Of a stretch of 64,000 nucleotides of DNA, positions 8,274-17,222 are shown in pieces. A model generated the notes under the pieces. It saw only the letters and a program-made list of their open reading frames with translations, did not search any database and was not told where the DNA came from. Made by a program: the position numbers and the translations under genes. The stretch comes from Panacibacter microcysteis (GTDB lineage: Bacteria; Bacteroidota; Bacteroidia; Chitinophagales; Chitinophagaceae), in NCBI RefSeq assembly GCF_015831355.1, contig NZ_JADWYR010000001.1, positions 2,294,001 through 2,358,000 on the forward strand, given 5' to 3'. The stretch's first letter is position 1. Each line of letters starts with the position of its first letter.

Positions 8274-10712
8274 TTGCAAATATTTCGGATTTTAGAAGCA
8301 AAAAATCTTTTTATCAGTCAAATACTGCACATAGTAAGGCTACCGCTGGTTAAGTGGTTGTTGGTTATTTGTTTTCTTGCCTGGTTCTGGCTGCTACTTC
8401 CTGCAAGACTGTTTACCACACCTACAAGTTTTGTCATCACCGACAAGGACAATCAACTGCTCAATGCTTCAATAGCTGCGGATGGACAATGGCGTTTTCC
8501 TTACAATGACAGTATTCCCGCAAAATTTGTGCAGTGCATTGTTGCATTTGAAGACAGCAGGTTTTTTTATCATCCAGGCATAGATCCGCTCGCCATGAGC
8601 AGGGCCATTATACAAAATATAAAAAGCGGTGCTGTTATAAGTGGTGGCAGCACATTAACAATGCAGGTAGCACGAATGCATGAGCAAAACGCCACGCGGT
8701 CAGCCTGGAATAAATTAAACGAAACCTTGCTGGCAGTAAGACTGGAATTTTCGTACAATAAAAATCAAATTCTTGCCCTGTATGCATCCAATGCGCCTTT
8801 TGGTAGCAACGTGGTAGGCCTCGACGCTGCAGCATGGCGCTATTTTGGAAGAAGTCCTGCCTCCCTGAGCTGGGGTGAGACTGCCGCACTGGCGGTGTTG
8901 CCCAATGCGCCATCATTGGTACACCCCGGGAAAAACAGGGATGCATTATTGCGTAAACGAAACCAGTTGCTTGACAAACTCATCGCTAACAAGGTAATAG
9001 ACGCTTCTACAGGCGGGCTTGCAAAGCTGGAGCCATTGCCCGGCGCCCCAAAACCATTACCACAGCTTACACCACACCTGCTGGAAAGGTTCAAAAAAGA
9101 TTATGCAGCCAACATACAGCAGGACAAACGTACTTATGCCCATTCTACCATACAAGGGGCGCTTCAGCAGCAGGTAAACAACATAATCCTGCAACATCAC
9201 TGGCAATTAAAAGGCAACCAGGTAAACAATGCTGCAGCAATGGTGGTGGCAGTAGAAACCGGGAAAATACTTGCCTATACGGGCAATGTTTACCTGCCTG
9301 CAGACTCCACGTTGCAAAGCAGTGTAGATGTACTGGCTTCCAGGCGCAGCCCCGGCAGTACACTTAAACCCTTACTTTATGCATCGCTCTTAACAGAAGG
9401 ATCAATGTTGCCAAAGCAACTGGTATTAGATGTGCCAACACAGGTTGGTGGTTACATGCCGGAAAATTTCGATCTTGGTTATGACGGTGCTGTTCCTGCA
9501 AACCGCGCCCTGGCAAGAAGTTTAAACATACCTGCCGTAAGAATGCTTATGCAATACAGGTACCAGCGCTTTTATGATGTACTTAAACGGTGCGGTTTTA
9601 CCACGCTAAACAAACCCGCAGATTATTATGGTATGAGTTTAATACTTGGTGGCTGCGAAATATCACCGTTTGAACTGGCCGGCGTTTACAGCAGTATGGC
9701 AAGAATGTATAACCATCAACGCAGCAATAAAGGTAAATGGAACCAGGCCGATTGGTTTATGCCTTCTTACACAACTGAAAAGGAGAAAGACATCGATCCC
9801 GCAACACAAAATGCCAATACAGCACTGTTTGATTACACAGCCCTCTGGCATACATTCAATGCCATGAATGAAGTAATGCGGCCGGGCGAAGAAGGACTCT
9901 GGGGGTTGTTTTCATCAGCGCAGCGCATTGCCTGGAAAACCGGTACCAGCTTCGGTTTTAGGGATGGCTGGGCCATTGGTTTTACCCCCGCATATTGCGT
10001 AGTGGTTTGGGTAGGTAATACAACAGGAGAAGGCAGGCCCGGTCTTACCGGCATCAATACTGCAGCGCCGGTTATGTTTGATATATTCCGGTTATTGCCG
10101 GCGTCAAAATGGTTTGAGCCACCGGTATACAACATCTCGTATATTTCCGTCTGCCACCAGTCTGGCTATAAAGCAGGTGCAGATTGCCCGGATGTAGATA
10201 CAGTATTGGTGCCTGCAAATACAGCAAAGGCAGCACAATGTCCATACCACCGCATGGTACATCTCGATCCTTCGGGAAAATTCCGCGTTACTGAAAACTG
10301 TGTTTCTCCCGCAGCCATGCAGCATGTTCCTTGGTTTGTATTGCCGCCCACTGCTGAGTATTATTACAGGCAACATCATACCGGTTACCAAGCATTGCCC
10401 CCATTCATGCCCGGTTGCAATAATGAAAATGTAAAACCTTTCGATATAATTTATCCCGAAGAATATGCAAAGATTTATGTGCCGTTTGAAATTTCCGGTG
10501 CACGTGGAAAGACAGTTTTCACTGCAACACACCGCAGCAATAAAGCAAAACTCTTTTGGCATCTTGACGATGCTTTTCTAACAACCACTACCAGCTTTCA
10601 CCAGGTGGCGGTAGATCCTCCGCCGGGTATGCATACGCTTACAGTGGTAGATGAGACAGGAGAAACCATCACCCGTCACTTTGAAATAATGAATAAAAAG
10701 AAAGCAGAGTAA
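8274..10712 (+). CDS. pbpC: Penicillin-binding protein 1C (bifunctional glycosyltransferase/transpeptidase)
   Basis: A class A peptidoglycan synthase of 812 residues. Order: one N-terminal membrane anchor (about residues 24-43), a GT51 domain with the EDSRFFYHPGID motif, then a transpeptidase domain with the S-T-L-K motif in RRSPGSTLKP, the S-L-N triad and KTGTS, and finally a BiPBP_C-type C-terminal beta domain. No ATG precedes the anchor in this frame. The only reasonable start is TTG at 8274. PBP1C proteins are often found with an alpha-2-macroglobulin gene, but none is present here. Confidence 0.93.
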   Translation: MQIFRILEAKNLFISQILHIVRLPLVKWLLVICFLAWFWLLLPARLFTTPTSFVITDKDNQLLNASIAADGQWRFPYNDSIPAKFVQCIVAFEDSRFFYHPGIDPLAMSRAIIQNIKSGAVISGGSTLTMQVARMHEQNATRSAWNKLNETLLAVRLEFSYNKNQILALYASNAPFGSNVVGLDAAAWRYFGRSPASLSWGETAALAVLPNAPSLVHPGKNRDALLRKRNQLLDKLIANKVIDASTGGLAKLEPLPGAPKPLPQLTPHLLERFKKDYAANIQQDKRTYAHSTIQGALQQQVNNIILQHHWQLKGNQVNNAAAMVVAVETGKILAYTGNVYLPADSTLQSSVDVLASRRSPGSTLKPLLYASLLTEGSMLPKQLVLDVPTQVGGYMPENFDLGYDGAVPANRALARSLNIPAVRMLMQYRYQRFYDVLKRCGFTTLNKPADYYGMSLILGGCEISPFELAGVYSSMARMYNHQRSNKGKWNQADWFMPSYTTEKEKDIDPATQNANTALFDYTALWHTFNAMNEVMRPGEEGLWGLFSSAQRIAWKTGTSFGFRDGWAIGFTPAYCVVVWVGNTTGEGRPGLTGINTAAPVMFDIFRLLPASKWFEPPVYNISYISVCHQSGYKAGADCPDVDTVLVPANTAKAAQCPYHRMVHLDPSGKFRVTENCVSPAAMQHVPWFVLPPTAEYYYRQHHTGYQALPPFMPGCNNENVKPFDIIYPEEYAKIYVPFEISGARGKTVFTATHRSNKAKLFWHLDDAFLTTTTSFHQVAVDPPPGMHTLTVVDETGETITRHFEIMNKKKAE

Positions 10713-10716
10713 AGTA

Positions 10717-10790
10717 ATGAGCCCGGCGGTAGCACATGCATGAAGCATCGTTGCGTCGCACTCTTGTACGGCTGGTCTTTTACGCAGCAA
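10717..10790 (+). repeat. Intergenic repeat, locus 3 (single half-site, core type 1)
   Basis: The core GTTGCGTCGCACTCTTGTAC is at 10750-10769, preceded by ATGAGCCCGGC at 10717-10727 and followed by a TCTTTTACGCAGCA-like tail. The same arrangement occurs at 14450-14522. It lies directly after pbpC. Confidence 0.9.
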
Positions 10791-11003
10791 GAGCCCGACC
10801 TTGCTGCGTTTCAACAGCTGCCTTTTTTGCTGCAATAGATATGCTTTGTTGCAGACAGTGATTTGCGTCTGCTAAGTAGTTGCCTGTTCTTTTGCAGTGC
10901 TAAAGCTTTTGCACTACTGTGGCTTCTGCACTGGTGGTTGCATCAGTACAATGTAAGATAGCAGTTACGTTGATTGAATCAGAATATCTCACGTTTCACG
11001 TCT

Positions 11004-11054
11004 CACCATTCACCATTGACCATTCACCATTCACCATTGACCATTCACCATTCA
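11004..11054. repeat. Short tandem repeat of ACCATTC/ACCATTG units
   Basis: About seven 7-bp units of ACCATTS alternate in a 51-bp run between pbpC and the convergent lipoprotein gene. The whole gap from 10713 to 11072 contains only repeat locus 3, this tract and a GC hairpin. I see no gene in it. Confidence 0.85.
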
Positions 11055-11057
11055 TCC

Positions 11058-11081
11058 CCCCGGCAGAACAAATCACCGGGG
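11058..11081. terminator. GC hairpin overlapping the lipoprotein gene's stop codon
   Basis: CCCCGG at 11058-11063 pairs with CCGGGG at 11076-11081. On the plus strand it is followed by CTGTTTTAT, on the minus strand by no T-run. It could weakly terminate plus-strand transcription from pbpC. Confidence 0.35.
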
Positions 11082-11699
11082 CTGTTTTATATCACGCAGT
11101 TTTACCAGGGAATCTGTTCGGTCTATAGTATTGTTTAACTGGTTAATGCTGTTGTTTAGTGTAAGTGTATCCGGGATATTGTTATCCTGGTAACGCTCCA
11201 TTACTTCCAGTGTTTTTGAGAGTTTCAGCAGCCAGTGCAGGTCTGCCAGCATGTTATACCTGGTGTTGGCACTATCGTACACAGCTCTTTGCGCGGCTAT
11301 CTTTTTTTTATACCTGAGGGTGCTGCTGTCAAGTAAGATCTTCATGCTTTTTTTCAGCACAGAATCTTTGATGTTGCTTAAGTGCTGTTCATAAATACTG
11401 TAATAGTCTATGTTATTTTTATCGTAGGAAGCAAAGTTTTTCAACGAATCATCTTTGTGGTCATTGAGCTGCGTAATTTCTTTTTCTAACTGTTGCAGAC
11501 CCGGATCTTTATCCAATATTTCTTTGTACAGCACTTCAATAAGATCGGTATCTTTCTTTTTTAAACCGCTTACATCTACAGACCTTTCCTGGAATGCTGC
11601 CGGTATACCTTTACTCTTTTTGGGTTTATACTCTTCAGATTCGCTACAGGCAAACAAAACAAACGCTGACAGGAATAAAATAATGATATAGTTTTTCAC
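11073..11699 (-). CDS. Coiled-coil lipoprotein of unknown function
   Basis: This 208-residue protein has a lipoprotein signal peptide with lipobox (V-L-F-A-C, Cys about residue 18), then a Lys/Glu/Asp-rich, mostly helical body with heptad-like Leu/Ile spacing from residue 50 to the end. I recognise no family. It is likely anchored in the outer or inner membrane facing the periplasm. It lies downstream of the rhomboid gene on the same strand, 91 bp apart, with a truncated repeat copy between them. Confidence 0.6.
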   Translation of the reverse strand: MKNYIIILFLSAFVLFACSESEEYKPKKSKGIPAAFQERSVDVSGLKKKDTDLIEVLYKEILDKDPGLQQLEKEITQLNDHKDDSLKNFASYDKNNIDYYSIYEQHLSNIKDSVLKKSMKILLDSSTLRYKKKIAAQRAVYDSANTRYNMLADLHWLLKLSKTLEVMERYQDNNIPDTLTLNNSINQLNNTIDRTDSLVKLRDIKQPR

Positions 11700-11744
11700 A
11701 AGCTTTTATTTAGTGCATCGCTGATGCTTTATAACAGGAAGATG

Positions 11745-11785
11745 AAAGGATTGCGACGCAACGATGATGCCATAAGTACTACAGC
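11745..11785 (-). repeat. Intergenic repeat, locus 4 (truncated half-site, core type 1)
   Basis: Only the inner part GCGACGCAAC (11753-11762) with the adjoining CGATGATGCCATA flank is present. The outer half of the core is missing. It lies between the lipoprotein and rhomboid genes. Confidence 0.65.
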
Positions 11786-11790
11786 TGGTA

Positions 11791-12609
11791 TTACTTTGAT
11801 AATTCTTTCAAACGTTGTTTTTCCTTTGCTGAAAGGCTTTTTATACCACGCCTGTTGATCTTGTCCAGCAACTCATCCAGTTCATCCTGCTTTTGTTTAC
11901 GTTCGTAATTGTATTGATGATCTGCTGAATACTGATGGTTCTTTTTGTAAAAAAAACTGTCTACCAGCAGGAAACCCGGCCTGGTAGCGATAATATAAAT
12001 AAAAACAATTGCGGGTACGGCAATGAGTAAAATGGGCAGGTAGTTATCTGCAAAAGCGGATGGTTGAAAAAGAATGGCCACCAGCATGCCGGCAATACCA
12101 CCACCAAGATGTGCATCATGCCCCACATTATCCGAGTGCGATCTGATGGCATAGATTGAGTACCCTACATAAATGATCCCAAAGAGCCATGCGGGAATGA
12201 AGAACAGGATTGTCATGCCCGGAACGAGTGCAATTGTAGCGAAAATGATGGCATTAACACCGCCCGAAGAGCCCACCGCACTGTAATCGCCTGCATTTTT
12301 ATGAATGAGCAACGATAAAAGATTGCCCCCGACTATACCTACGAGGTAGATGACCAAAAAAGCCAGCGCTCCCAGGATGGATTGTATGGCTCCGCTAAAA
12401 AAATACAAGGTGATCATATTAAAGATCAGGTGCATCCAGTTTACGTGCAAAAAGCCCGAGGTAAGAATGCGTTTGTAGTCTTTATACAGCAATATGTTGT
12501 CTACCACAAAATTGTAGCGGCTATAAAAGGCAGTGTCTTTAAAGCCTTTTGAAGACACAAGAAAAGTCACCAGTAAAATAGCGATACTAATAAGTCCCGA
12601 CGTATTCAT
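11791..12609 (-). CDS. Rhomboid family intramembrane serine protease
   Basis: A membrane protease that cleaves transmembrane substrates. The 272-residue protein has six core membrane segments. The catalytic serine is Ser115 in GSSGG (GxSG motif), the catalytic histidine is His167 in GHDAHLGG, and the oxyanion-side motif NWMHLIFN carries His60 and Asn64. After the rhomboid core come one more hydrophobic segment (about 193-210) and a charged cytoplasmic tail with an Arg/Lys/Glu-rich helix. It is divergent from the dcw cluster across a 341-bp regulatory gap. Confidence 0.9.
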   Translation of the reverse strand: MNTSGLISIAILLVTFLVSSKGFKDTAFYSRYNFVVDNILLYKDYKRILTSGFLHVNWMHLIFNMITLYFFSGAIQSILGALAFLVIYLVGIVGGNLLSLLIHKNAGDYSAVGSSGGVNAIIFATIALVPGMTILFFIPAWLFGIIYVGYSIYAIRSHSDNVGHDAHLGGGIAGMLVAILFQPSAFADNYLPILLIAVPAIVFIYIIATRPGFLLVDSFFYKKNHQYSADHQYNYERKQKQDELDELLDKINRRGIKSLSAKEKQRLKELSK

Positions 12610-12754
12610 CGTTTAAGGTTGCAGGTTTAATAATTCGTCCAAACTTAAGTAATAGGTACAAATTAGTAAAGTGCTTAACAAATATCTAAGAATAAACCCG
12701 GCCCCGGTAGCCTGGGCAGGCGCTGTTTCGCGGCAGCAGCAGCTATAAAAATCA

Positions 12755-12784
12755 ATATTCACAGCTTATCCACAGTTATTCACA
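12755..12784 (+). promoter_or_regulatory. Cluster of three DnaA-box-like 9-mers
   Basis: ATATTCACA (12755-12763), TTATCCACA (12766-12774) and TTATTCACA (12776-12784) lie in the same orientation at 10-11 bp spacing. The middle one is the exact consensus DnaA box. They are in the 341-bp gap between the rhomboid gene and mraZ, which is otherwise AT-rich and without genes. Confidence 0.5.
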
Positions 12785-12880
12785 CTAAACGCAGCCGGTT
12801 TTTGCAAAAAAACTACTCAAATCCAATGCAGGTGTAGCTTTCAGGGGTATGGCACGTGTGCATAAATTCCAAAACAAAAA

Positions 12881-12920
12881 TTTTGGTCACTCTGTGGGAA
12901 AAAGTGTTATTTTGTGTCAA
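12881..12920 (+). promoter_or_regulatory. Candidate mraZ promoter with three MraZ-box-like repeats
   Basis: GTG triplets at 12894-12896, 12904-12906 and 12914-12916 are exactly 10 bp apart in three abutting decamers, ending 31 bp before the mraZ ATG. The middle decamer begins AAAGTGT and the first holds TGGGA. MraZ is known to bind short G-rich direct repeats with one-turn spacing upstream of its own gene. A TTTG at 12882-12885 and TATTTTG at 12908-12914 could be -33 and -7 promoter elements, so bound MraZ would cover the promoter. Confidence 0.5.
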
Positions 12921-12950
12921 ATAATGGAAATTTCATTCAATAATGCATAA

Positions 12951-13409
12951 ATGACTGGTTTTCTTGGCGAATATGAGGCAACGGTCGACTCTAAAGGTCG
13001 GTTCCTCCTTCCGGGCGGCATAAAAAAGCAATTGCCCGAAGGAGAATCCCGCCTTGTAATCAGTCGCGGTTTTGAAAAGTGCCTCAACCTGTACCCACTT
13101 AAAACATGGGAAGGTATTGTCGAAAAACTGAACAAGTTGAATGATTTTGACCCCAAGGTACGTCGTTTCAAGCTTTTGTTTTTAGGTGGCGCTACAGAGG
13201 TAGAGTTGGATAGTGCCGGCAGAATGTTGTTGCCGCCATCTTTAAAAGAGCATGCAGGTCTTGTAAAAGACATTGTACTGGCCTGCAGCCTCGATAAAAT
13301 AGCAATATGGGATGCAGGTAAGTATAAACAGTTCTTTGAAGAATTTTCGTCAGAAGACTTTAGCAACCTGGCAGAAGATGTAATGGGTGGCGGAGGTTTT
13401 TCCCTGTAA
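12951..13409 (+). CDS. mraZ: Transcriptional regulator MraZ
   Basis: The first gene of the division and wall cluster. This 152-residue protein has two SpoVT/AbrB-like MraZ domains, each with its signature (DSKGR near residue 13 and DSAGR near residue 86). MraZ forms a ring-shaped oligomer that binds repeats in the dcw promoter and in known cases represses the cluster. The C-terminus ends in a Gly-rich tail (MGGGGFSL). The ATG lies 31 bp after the candidate MraZ-box array. The next gene, rsmH, starts 33 bp downstream. Confidence 0.96.
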   Translation: MTGFLGEYEATVDSKGRFLLPGGIKKQLPEGESRLVISRGFEKCLNLYPLKTWEGIVEKLNKLNDFDPKVRRFKLLFLGGATEVELDSAGRMLLPPSLKEHAGLVKDIVLACSLDKIAIWDAGKYKQFFEEFSSEDFSNLAEDVMGGGGFSL

Positions 13410-13442
13410 TGATGCATTGTTTTTTCACTAAAACAAAAAGTG

Positions 13443-14375
13443 ATGAATGAAGAATCTAAAAATGCGGCATCAGGTTCGGGGTACCACGTTCCCGTTTTAT
13501 TTTTCGAATGCCTTAACGCACTTAACATACGACCGGATGGGGTTTATGTTGACTGCACTTTTGGAGGTGGTGGCCACAGTCGCGGTATACTGGAACAGCT
13601 AAATGAGCGTGGAACGCTCATCGCTTTCGACCAGGATGCTGATGCACAGCAAAACCTGCCCGCAGACAAGCGTGTGGTTTTTGTTGCACAAAATTTCAGG
13701 CACCTGCAGCGCTTTTTGCGCCTGCATAAATTTCCAAAAGTTGATGGCGTGCTCGCCGATCTTGGCGTAAGCAGCCACCAGTTCGATGAAGGTGAGCGTG
13801 GTTTTTCTACCCGTTTCGATGGTCCGCTCGATATGCGTATGGACCGCCGCACACAGCTAACCGCGGCGCATATACTGTTAACTTATCCGGAAGCACAGTT
13901 GCATAAACTGTTTGAGCAGTATGGAGAAGTGACCAATTCCAAAACATTGGCAAAGCATGTTGTGCAACATCGTAAACAGGCATCCCTAAAAACGATCAGC
14001 GATTTCAGGGCATTGCTGCAACCCGTAGTAAAAGGCAATCCCAACAAATACCTTGCACAGGTATTCCAGGCGCTAAGAATAGAGGTAAATGATGAAATGG
14101 GTGCGCTAAAAGAAATGCTGGAACAAATACCGCAGGTATTAAATAAAGGTGGTCGGGCCGCAATCATAACCTTTCACTCCATTGAAGATAGAATAGTCAA
14201 AAATTTCTTTAAGCAAGGCAGTTTCGAAGAAGCTCCGGATAATCCGTTCGTACAAACAGAAAAAGAAGTGTTGTTAAAGGTCATTACCAAAAAACCGGTA
14301 ACAGCGTCTGATGAAGAATTGAAAAGAAACCCACGGGCCAGAAGTGCAAAACTTAGAATAGCAGAAAAAACATAG
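13443..14375 (+). CDS. rsmH: 16S rRNA (cytosine1402-N4)-methyltransferase
   Basis: RsmH (MraW) methylates C1402 in the decoding centre of 16S rRNA using SAM. The protein has about 310 residues. The SAM-binding loop VDCTFGGGGHSRGIL is near residues 30-45, and the family motif LADLGVSSHQFD and the C-terminal segment NPRARSAKLRIAE are intact. An upstream GTG (13440) directly abuts the chosen ATG. The 224-bp gap to ftsL is unusual for this cluster and contains a repeat copy. Confidence 0.96.
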   Translation: MNEESKNAASGSGYHVPVLFFECLNALNIRPDGVYVDCTFGGGGHSRGILEQLNERGTLIAFDQDADAQQNLPADKRVVFVAQNFRHLQRFLRLHKFPKVDGVLADLGVSSHQFDEGERGFSTRFDGPLDMRMDRRTQLTAAHILLTYPEAQLHKLFEQYGEVTNSKTLAKHVVQHRKQASLKTISDFRALLQPVVKGNPNKYLAQVFQALRIEVNDEMGALKEMLEQIPQVLNKGGRAAIITFHSIEDRIVKNFFKQGSFEEAPDNPFVQTEKEVLLKVITKKPVTASDEELKRNPRARSAKLRIAEKT

Positions 14376-14449
14376 CAAGGTTCAGGAATAAGGTTCGTTG
14401 CTCCTGGTGCAATGATTGGCAATAAGCCATAAGCGTTAGGAAGAAAATG

Positions 14450-14522
14450 ATGAGCCCGGCTGCAGTGCAGGCATGAAACATCGTTGCGTCGCACTCTTGT
14501 ACGTATGAATCTTTACGCAGCA
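14450..14522 (+). repeat. Intergenic repeat, locus 5 (single half-site, core type 1) between rsmH and ftsL
   Basis: The core is at 14483-14502, with ATGAGCCCGGC about 30 bp upstream and CTTTACGCAGCA downstream, the same order as at locus 3. It sits within the dcw operon. Confidence 0.9.
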
Positions 14523-14599
14523 GTGCGAAGATCGAAATGAAGATTACGCTTTCGCGCCTTATGCTTCAGAACCTTGTCTTGTAGCTTAAATAAAAAGAA

Positions 14600-14938
14600 T
14601 TGAAAGAAGAAAAACAACATACAGCGAAACCAAAGAAACTGTTCAGCAGGTGGATAGGGTACGGGTGGATTTTAAAAAACCTCGTATTCTTTTTGTTTCT
14701 CTCACTGCTTGCAGTTATCTACATAGCCAATGGGCATATGGCAGATAATACGATCAGGGATATTAATAAAACAGCCAAAGAAGTAAAAGAATTACAATAC
14801 GAATACAAGAGTTTAAAGAGTGAAGCCATTTTTAAAAGCCGGGAAACGGAAGTTGTCCAGGCCGCCACGCCACTTGGTTTAAAGATTTCCTCAGAGCAGC
14901 CAATGAAACTTACTGTTCCCGGGAAATCAGCAAAGTAG
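14600..14938 (+). CDS. ftsL: FtsL-like cell division protein
   Basis: A small bitopic division protein of 112 residues. It has a basic cytoplasmic N-terminus, one membrane segment (about residues 26-44) and a periplasmic coiled coil (about 50-80), ending in a short basic tail. Sequence identity in FtsL is low, so the call rests on size, topology and position between rsmH and the PBP gene. The start is TTG at 14600; no ATG precedes the membrane segment. In other bacteria FtsL joins FtsB and FtsQ to activate FtsW-FtsI. Confidence 0.8.
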   Translation: MKEEKQHTAKPKKLFSRWIGYGWILKNLVFFLFLSLLAVIYIANGHMADNTIRDINKTAKEVKELQYEYKSLKSEAIFKSRETEVVQAATPLGLKISSEQPMKLTVPGKSAK

Positions 14939-15016
14939 ATAAACGAAAAACCAACATAGCATATAACCATTGAGGCACCATGTAAAGAGGTTGCTAACCT
15001 CGAAAAAGAAATGTAA

Positions 15017-17131
15017 ATGGAAGTAAAACGCGACATACTATGGAGGGTATACGTGGCATACATAGCCATCGTAGTAGTGTGTGCTGCCATTTTTGTAAAA
15101 GCATTTTACATACAACAGGTGCAGGGAGATGCATGGAGAGGCATGAGTGATAGCCTGCATTTGAAAATGCAAAGCATCGCGGCAGACAGGGGAACGATTT
15201 ACAGTGCAGACAGGCAAATGCTAAGCACCAGCGTTCCCCAGTTTGATATCTATGTAGACTTTGGGGCAGATGGTTTGCGCGCAAAAAACGGAGAAGCCTT
15301 TCATAAAAATATTGATTCGTTGAGTTATTGCCTGGCAACACTGTTCAAAGACAGGTCAGAAACTGCGTACAAAAAAATTCTTACAACAGGGTATAAAAAG
15401 AAAGACCGGTACTTCCTGCTCAAAAGAAAAGTAAGCTTCCGGGATTACTACCAGTTAAGGCAATTCCCGTTGGTAAGGCTGGGTAAAAATACCAGCGGCT
15501 TTATTGCAGAAACAAGAAGCATCAGGTTAAACCCTTACCAGTTAATGGGCTATAGAACAATTGGCCTGGAAAGACAAAATGCGCAGAAGATAGGGTTAGA
15601 GCAGGCTTACGATACTGTGCTAAGGGGTGAAGAAGGCAAACGGCTGGTTCGTTTTATAGCAGGTGGTGTAGCCGTTCCTGTAAACAGCGAAAACGAGATT
15701 GAGCCGGAAAACGGGAAAGATATTGTTACCACGATCGATACCCGCATACAGGAAATAGCAGAGAATGCTTTAATGAAAAAACTGGTGGAGAGTGAATCGC
15801 AATATGGTACATGCGTGGTAATGGAAACAAAGACGGGGCAGATAAAAGCCATTGCAAACCTTGGTCGTAAAGCAGATGGTTCTTACTGGGAAGATTACAA
15901 CTACGCTTTGCGTGCTACGGAACCCGGTTCAACTATAAAGCTTGCAACATTGCTTGCGGTATTGAGTGAGGGTAAAACATCGATCAACAATATGGTAAAT
16001 GTGGGCACCGCCGGTCATGCTGTTGTGGGTGTAAGAAATGTAAATGACGCAGAGCGTGCACCAAAGCCGGTAATGACAGTAAGAGAATGTTTTGCACACA
16101 GCTCAAACGTGGGCATGAGCGAAATAGCATACAACACTTTTGCGGCACAGCCTGATAAATTCAGGAGTTACCTGCACAAACTTAAAATGGATACGATCAC
16201 CGGTCTCGATCTTAAAGGAGAGGAGAAGCCACATATCACCAGGGTCAAAAAAAATACGGAAGGGCTGCATGCCATGATCACAATGAGTTTTGGTTATGCT
16301 TTACAGGTTACACCAATGCAAACGCTCACACTATACAATGCAATTGCCAACGATGGAAAAATGCTGAAGCCTTACCTCGTAAGCAGTATAGAAAGTGATG
16401 GTATGGTTTACAGGCAAATAGAACCTACGGTAATAAGCGGGCAGATTGTGGAACCGAAAGTGGTTAAAGACGCACAGGAGTGTATGAAAGCTGTTGTTAC
16501 GGAAGGCACGGCAAAGGGCATCTTCAAAGATGCGCCGTATACAGTAGCTGGTAAAACGGGAACTGCACACGTTGCAGATGGAACATACAAGTATACCGAT
16601 GGGGTTTACCAGGCTTCATTTGTAGGTTATTTTCCGGCAGAAGACCCACAGTATACATGTATCGTTGTTGTAAAGACAAAACCGCATGCATTATATCATT
16701 ATGGCGGGCAGTTATCTGCACCTGTGTTCAAAGAAATAGCAGACAGGCTGTATCCAATGTTTGTAAACAATAAAATGCAGTATGCCAGTGCCGGAAGAAA
16801 TGATAGTATCACTTATGCATATGCCGGTAATGTTAAAGATGTAAAGACAGTAATGCGTACGCTCAAAATGAATTTCAAAGACTCTGCTTCGGTAAAAGCG
16901 CAGTATGCAATAGTCACCAAAAGTGAAGAGAGACCTGTAGTGAAAGGGCAGTACATCAATAAAAATGTTATGCCACAGCTTTCCGGTATGACGCTCAAAG
17001 ATGCGGTGTTGCTGTGCGAGCATATCGGGCTGAAAGTAAATGTACAGGGCAAGGGACGGGTTACCTATCAATCCCTTAATGCAGGGCTGGCCATTAACAA
17101 CGGGCAAAAAATAAGTATACAGTTAAATTAA
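15017..17131 (+). CDS. ftsI: Division-specific penicillin-binding protein (FtsI/PBP3) with PASTA domain
   Basis: A monofunctional class B transpeptidase that cross-links septal peptidoglycan. This 704-residue protein has an N-terminal membrane anchor (about 13-32), a dimerisation domain (about 50-190), and a transpeptidase domain with Ser305-T-I-Lys308, the H-S-S-N motif and Lys513-T-G-T. A single PASTA domain follows at about residues 645-704 (MPQLSGMTLKDAV...). PASTA-bearing PBPs at this position are usual in Bacteroidota. Spacing is 78 bp from ftsL and 91 bp to murE. Confidence 0.95.
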   Translation: MEVKRDILWRVYVAYIAIVVVCAAIFVKAFYIQQVQGDAWRGMSDSLHLKMQSIAADRGTIYSADRQMLSTSVPQFDIYVDFGADGLRAKNGEAFHKNIDSLSYCLATLFKDRSETAYKKILTTGYKKKDRYFLLKRKVSFRDYYQLRQFPLVRLGKNTSGFIAETRSIRLNPYQLMGYRTIGLERQNAQKIGLEQAYDTVLRGEEGKRLVRFIAGGVAVPVNSENEIEPENGKDIVTTIDTRIQEIAENALMKKLVESESQYGTCVVMETKTGQIKAIANLGRKADGSYWEDYNYALRATEPGSTIKLATLLAVLSEGKTSINNMVNVGTAGHAVVGVRNVNDAERAPKPVMTVRECFAHSSNVGMSEIAYNTFAAQPDKFRSYLHKLKMDTITGLDLKGEEKPHITRVKKNTEGLHAMITMSFGYALQVTPMQTLTLYNAIANDGKMLKPYLVSSIESDGMVYRQIEPTVISGQIVEPKVVKDAQECMKAVVTEGTAKGIFKDAPYTVAGKTGTAHVADGTYKYTDGVYQASFVGYFPAEDPQYTCIVVVKTKPHALYHYGGQLSAPVFKEIADRLYPMFVNNKMQYASAGRNDSITYAYAGNVKDVKTVMRTLKMNFKDSASVKAQYAIVTKSEERPVVKGQYINKNVMPQLSGMTLKDAVLLCEHIGLKVNVQGKGRVTYQSLNAGLAINNGQKISIQLN

Positions 17132-17222
17132 TAATAGATCAGTACGGCTGATCCGGTATTGTAAAGCGATCTGTAAAAAATTTAATCACAATTCCTTGCC
17201 TGCAGGGTGTTAACATAAAGCA

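Noticed and set aside
12917-13528. 203-codon minus-strand frame over mraZ and rsmH
   Set aside because: It is a shadow of two well-identified genes and has no family pattern.
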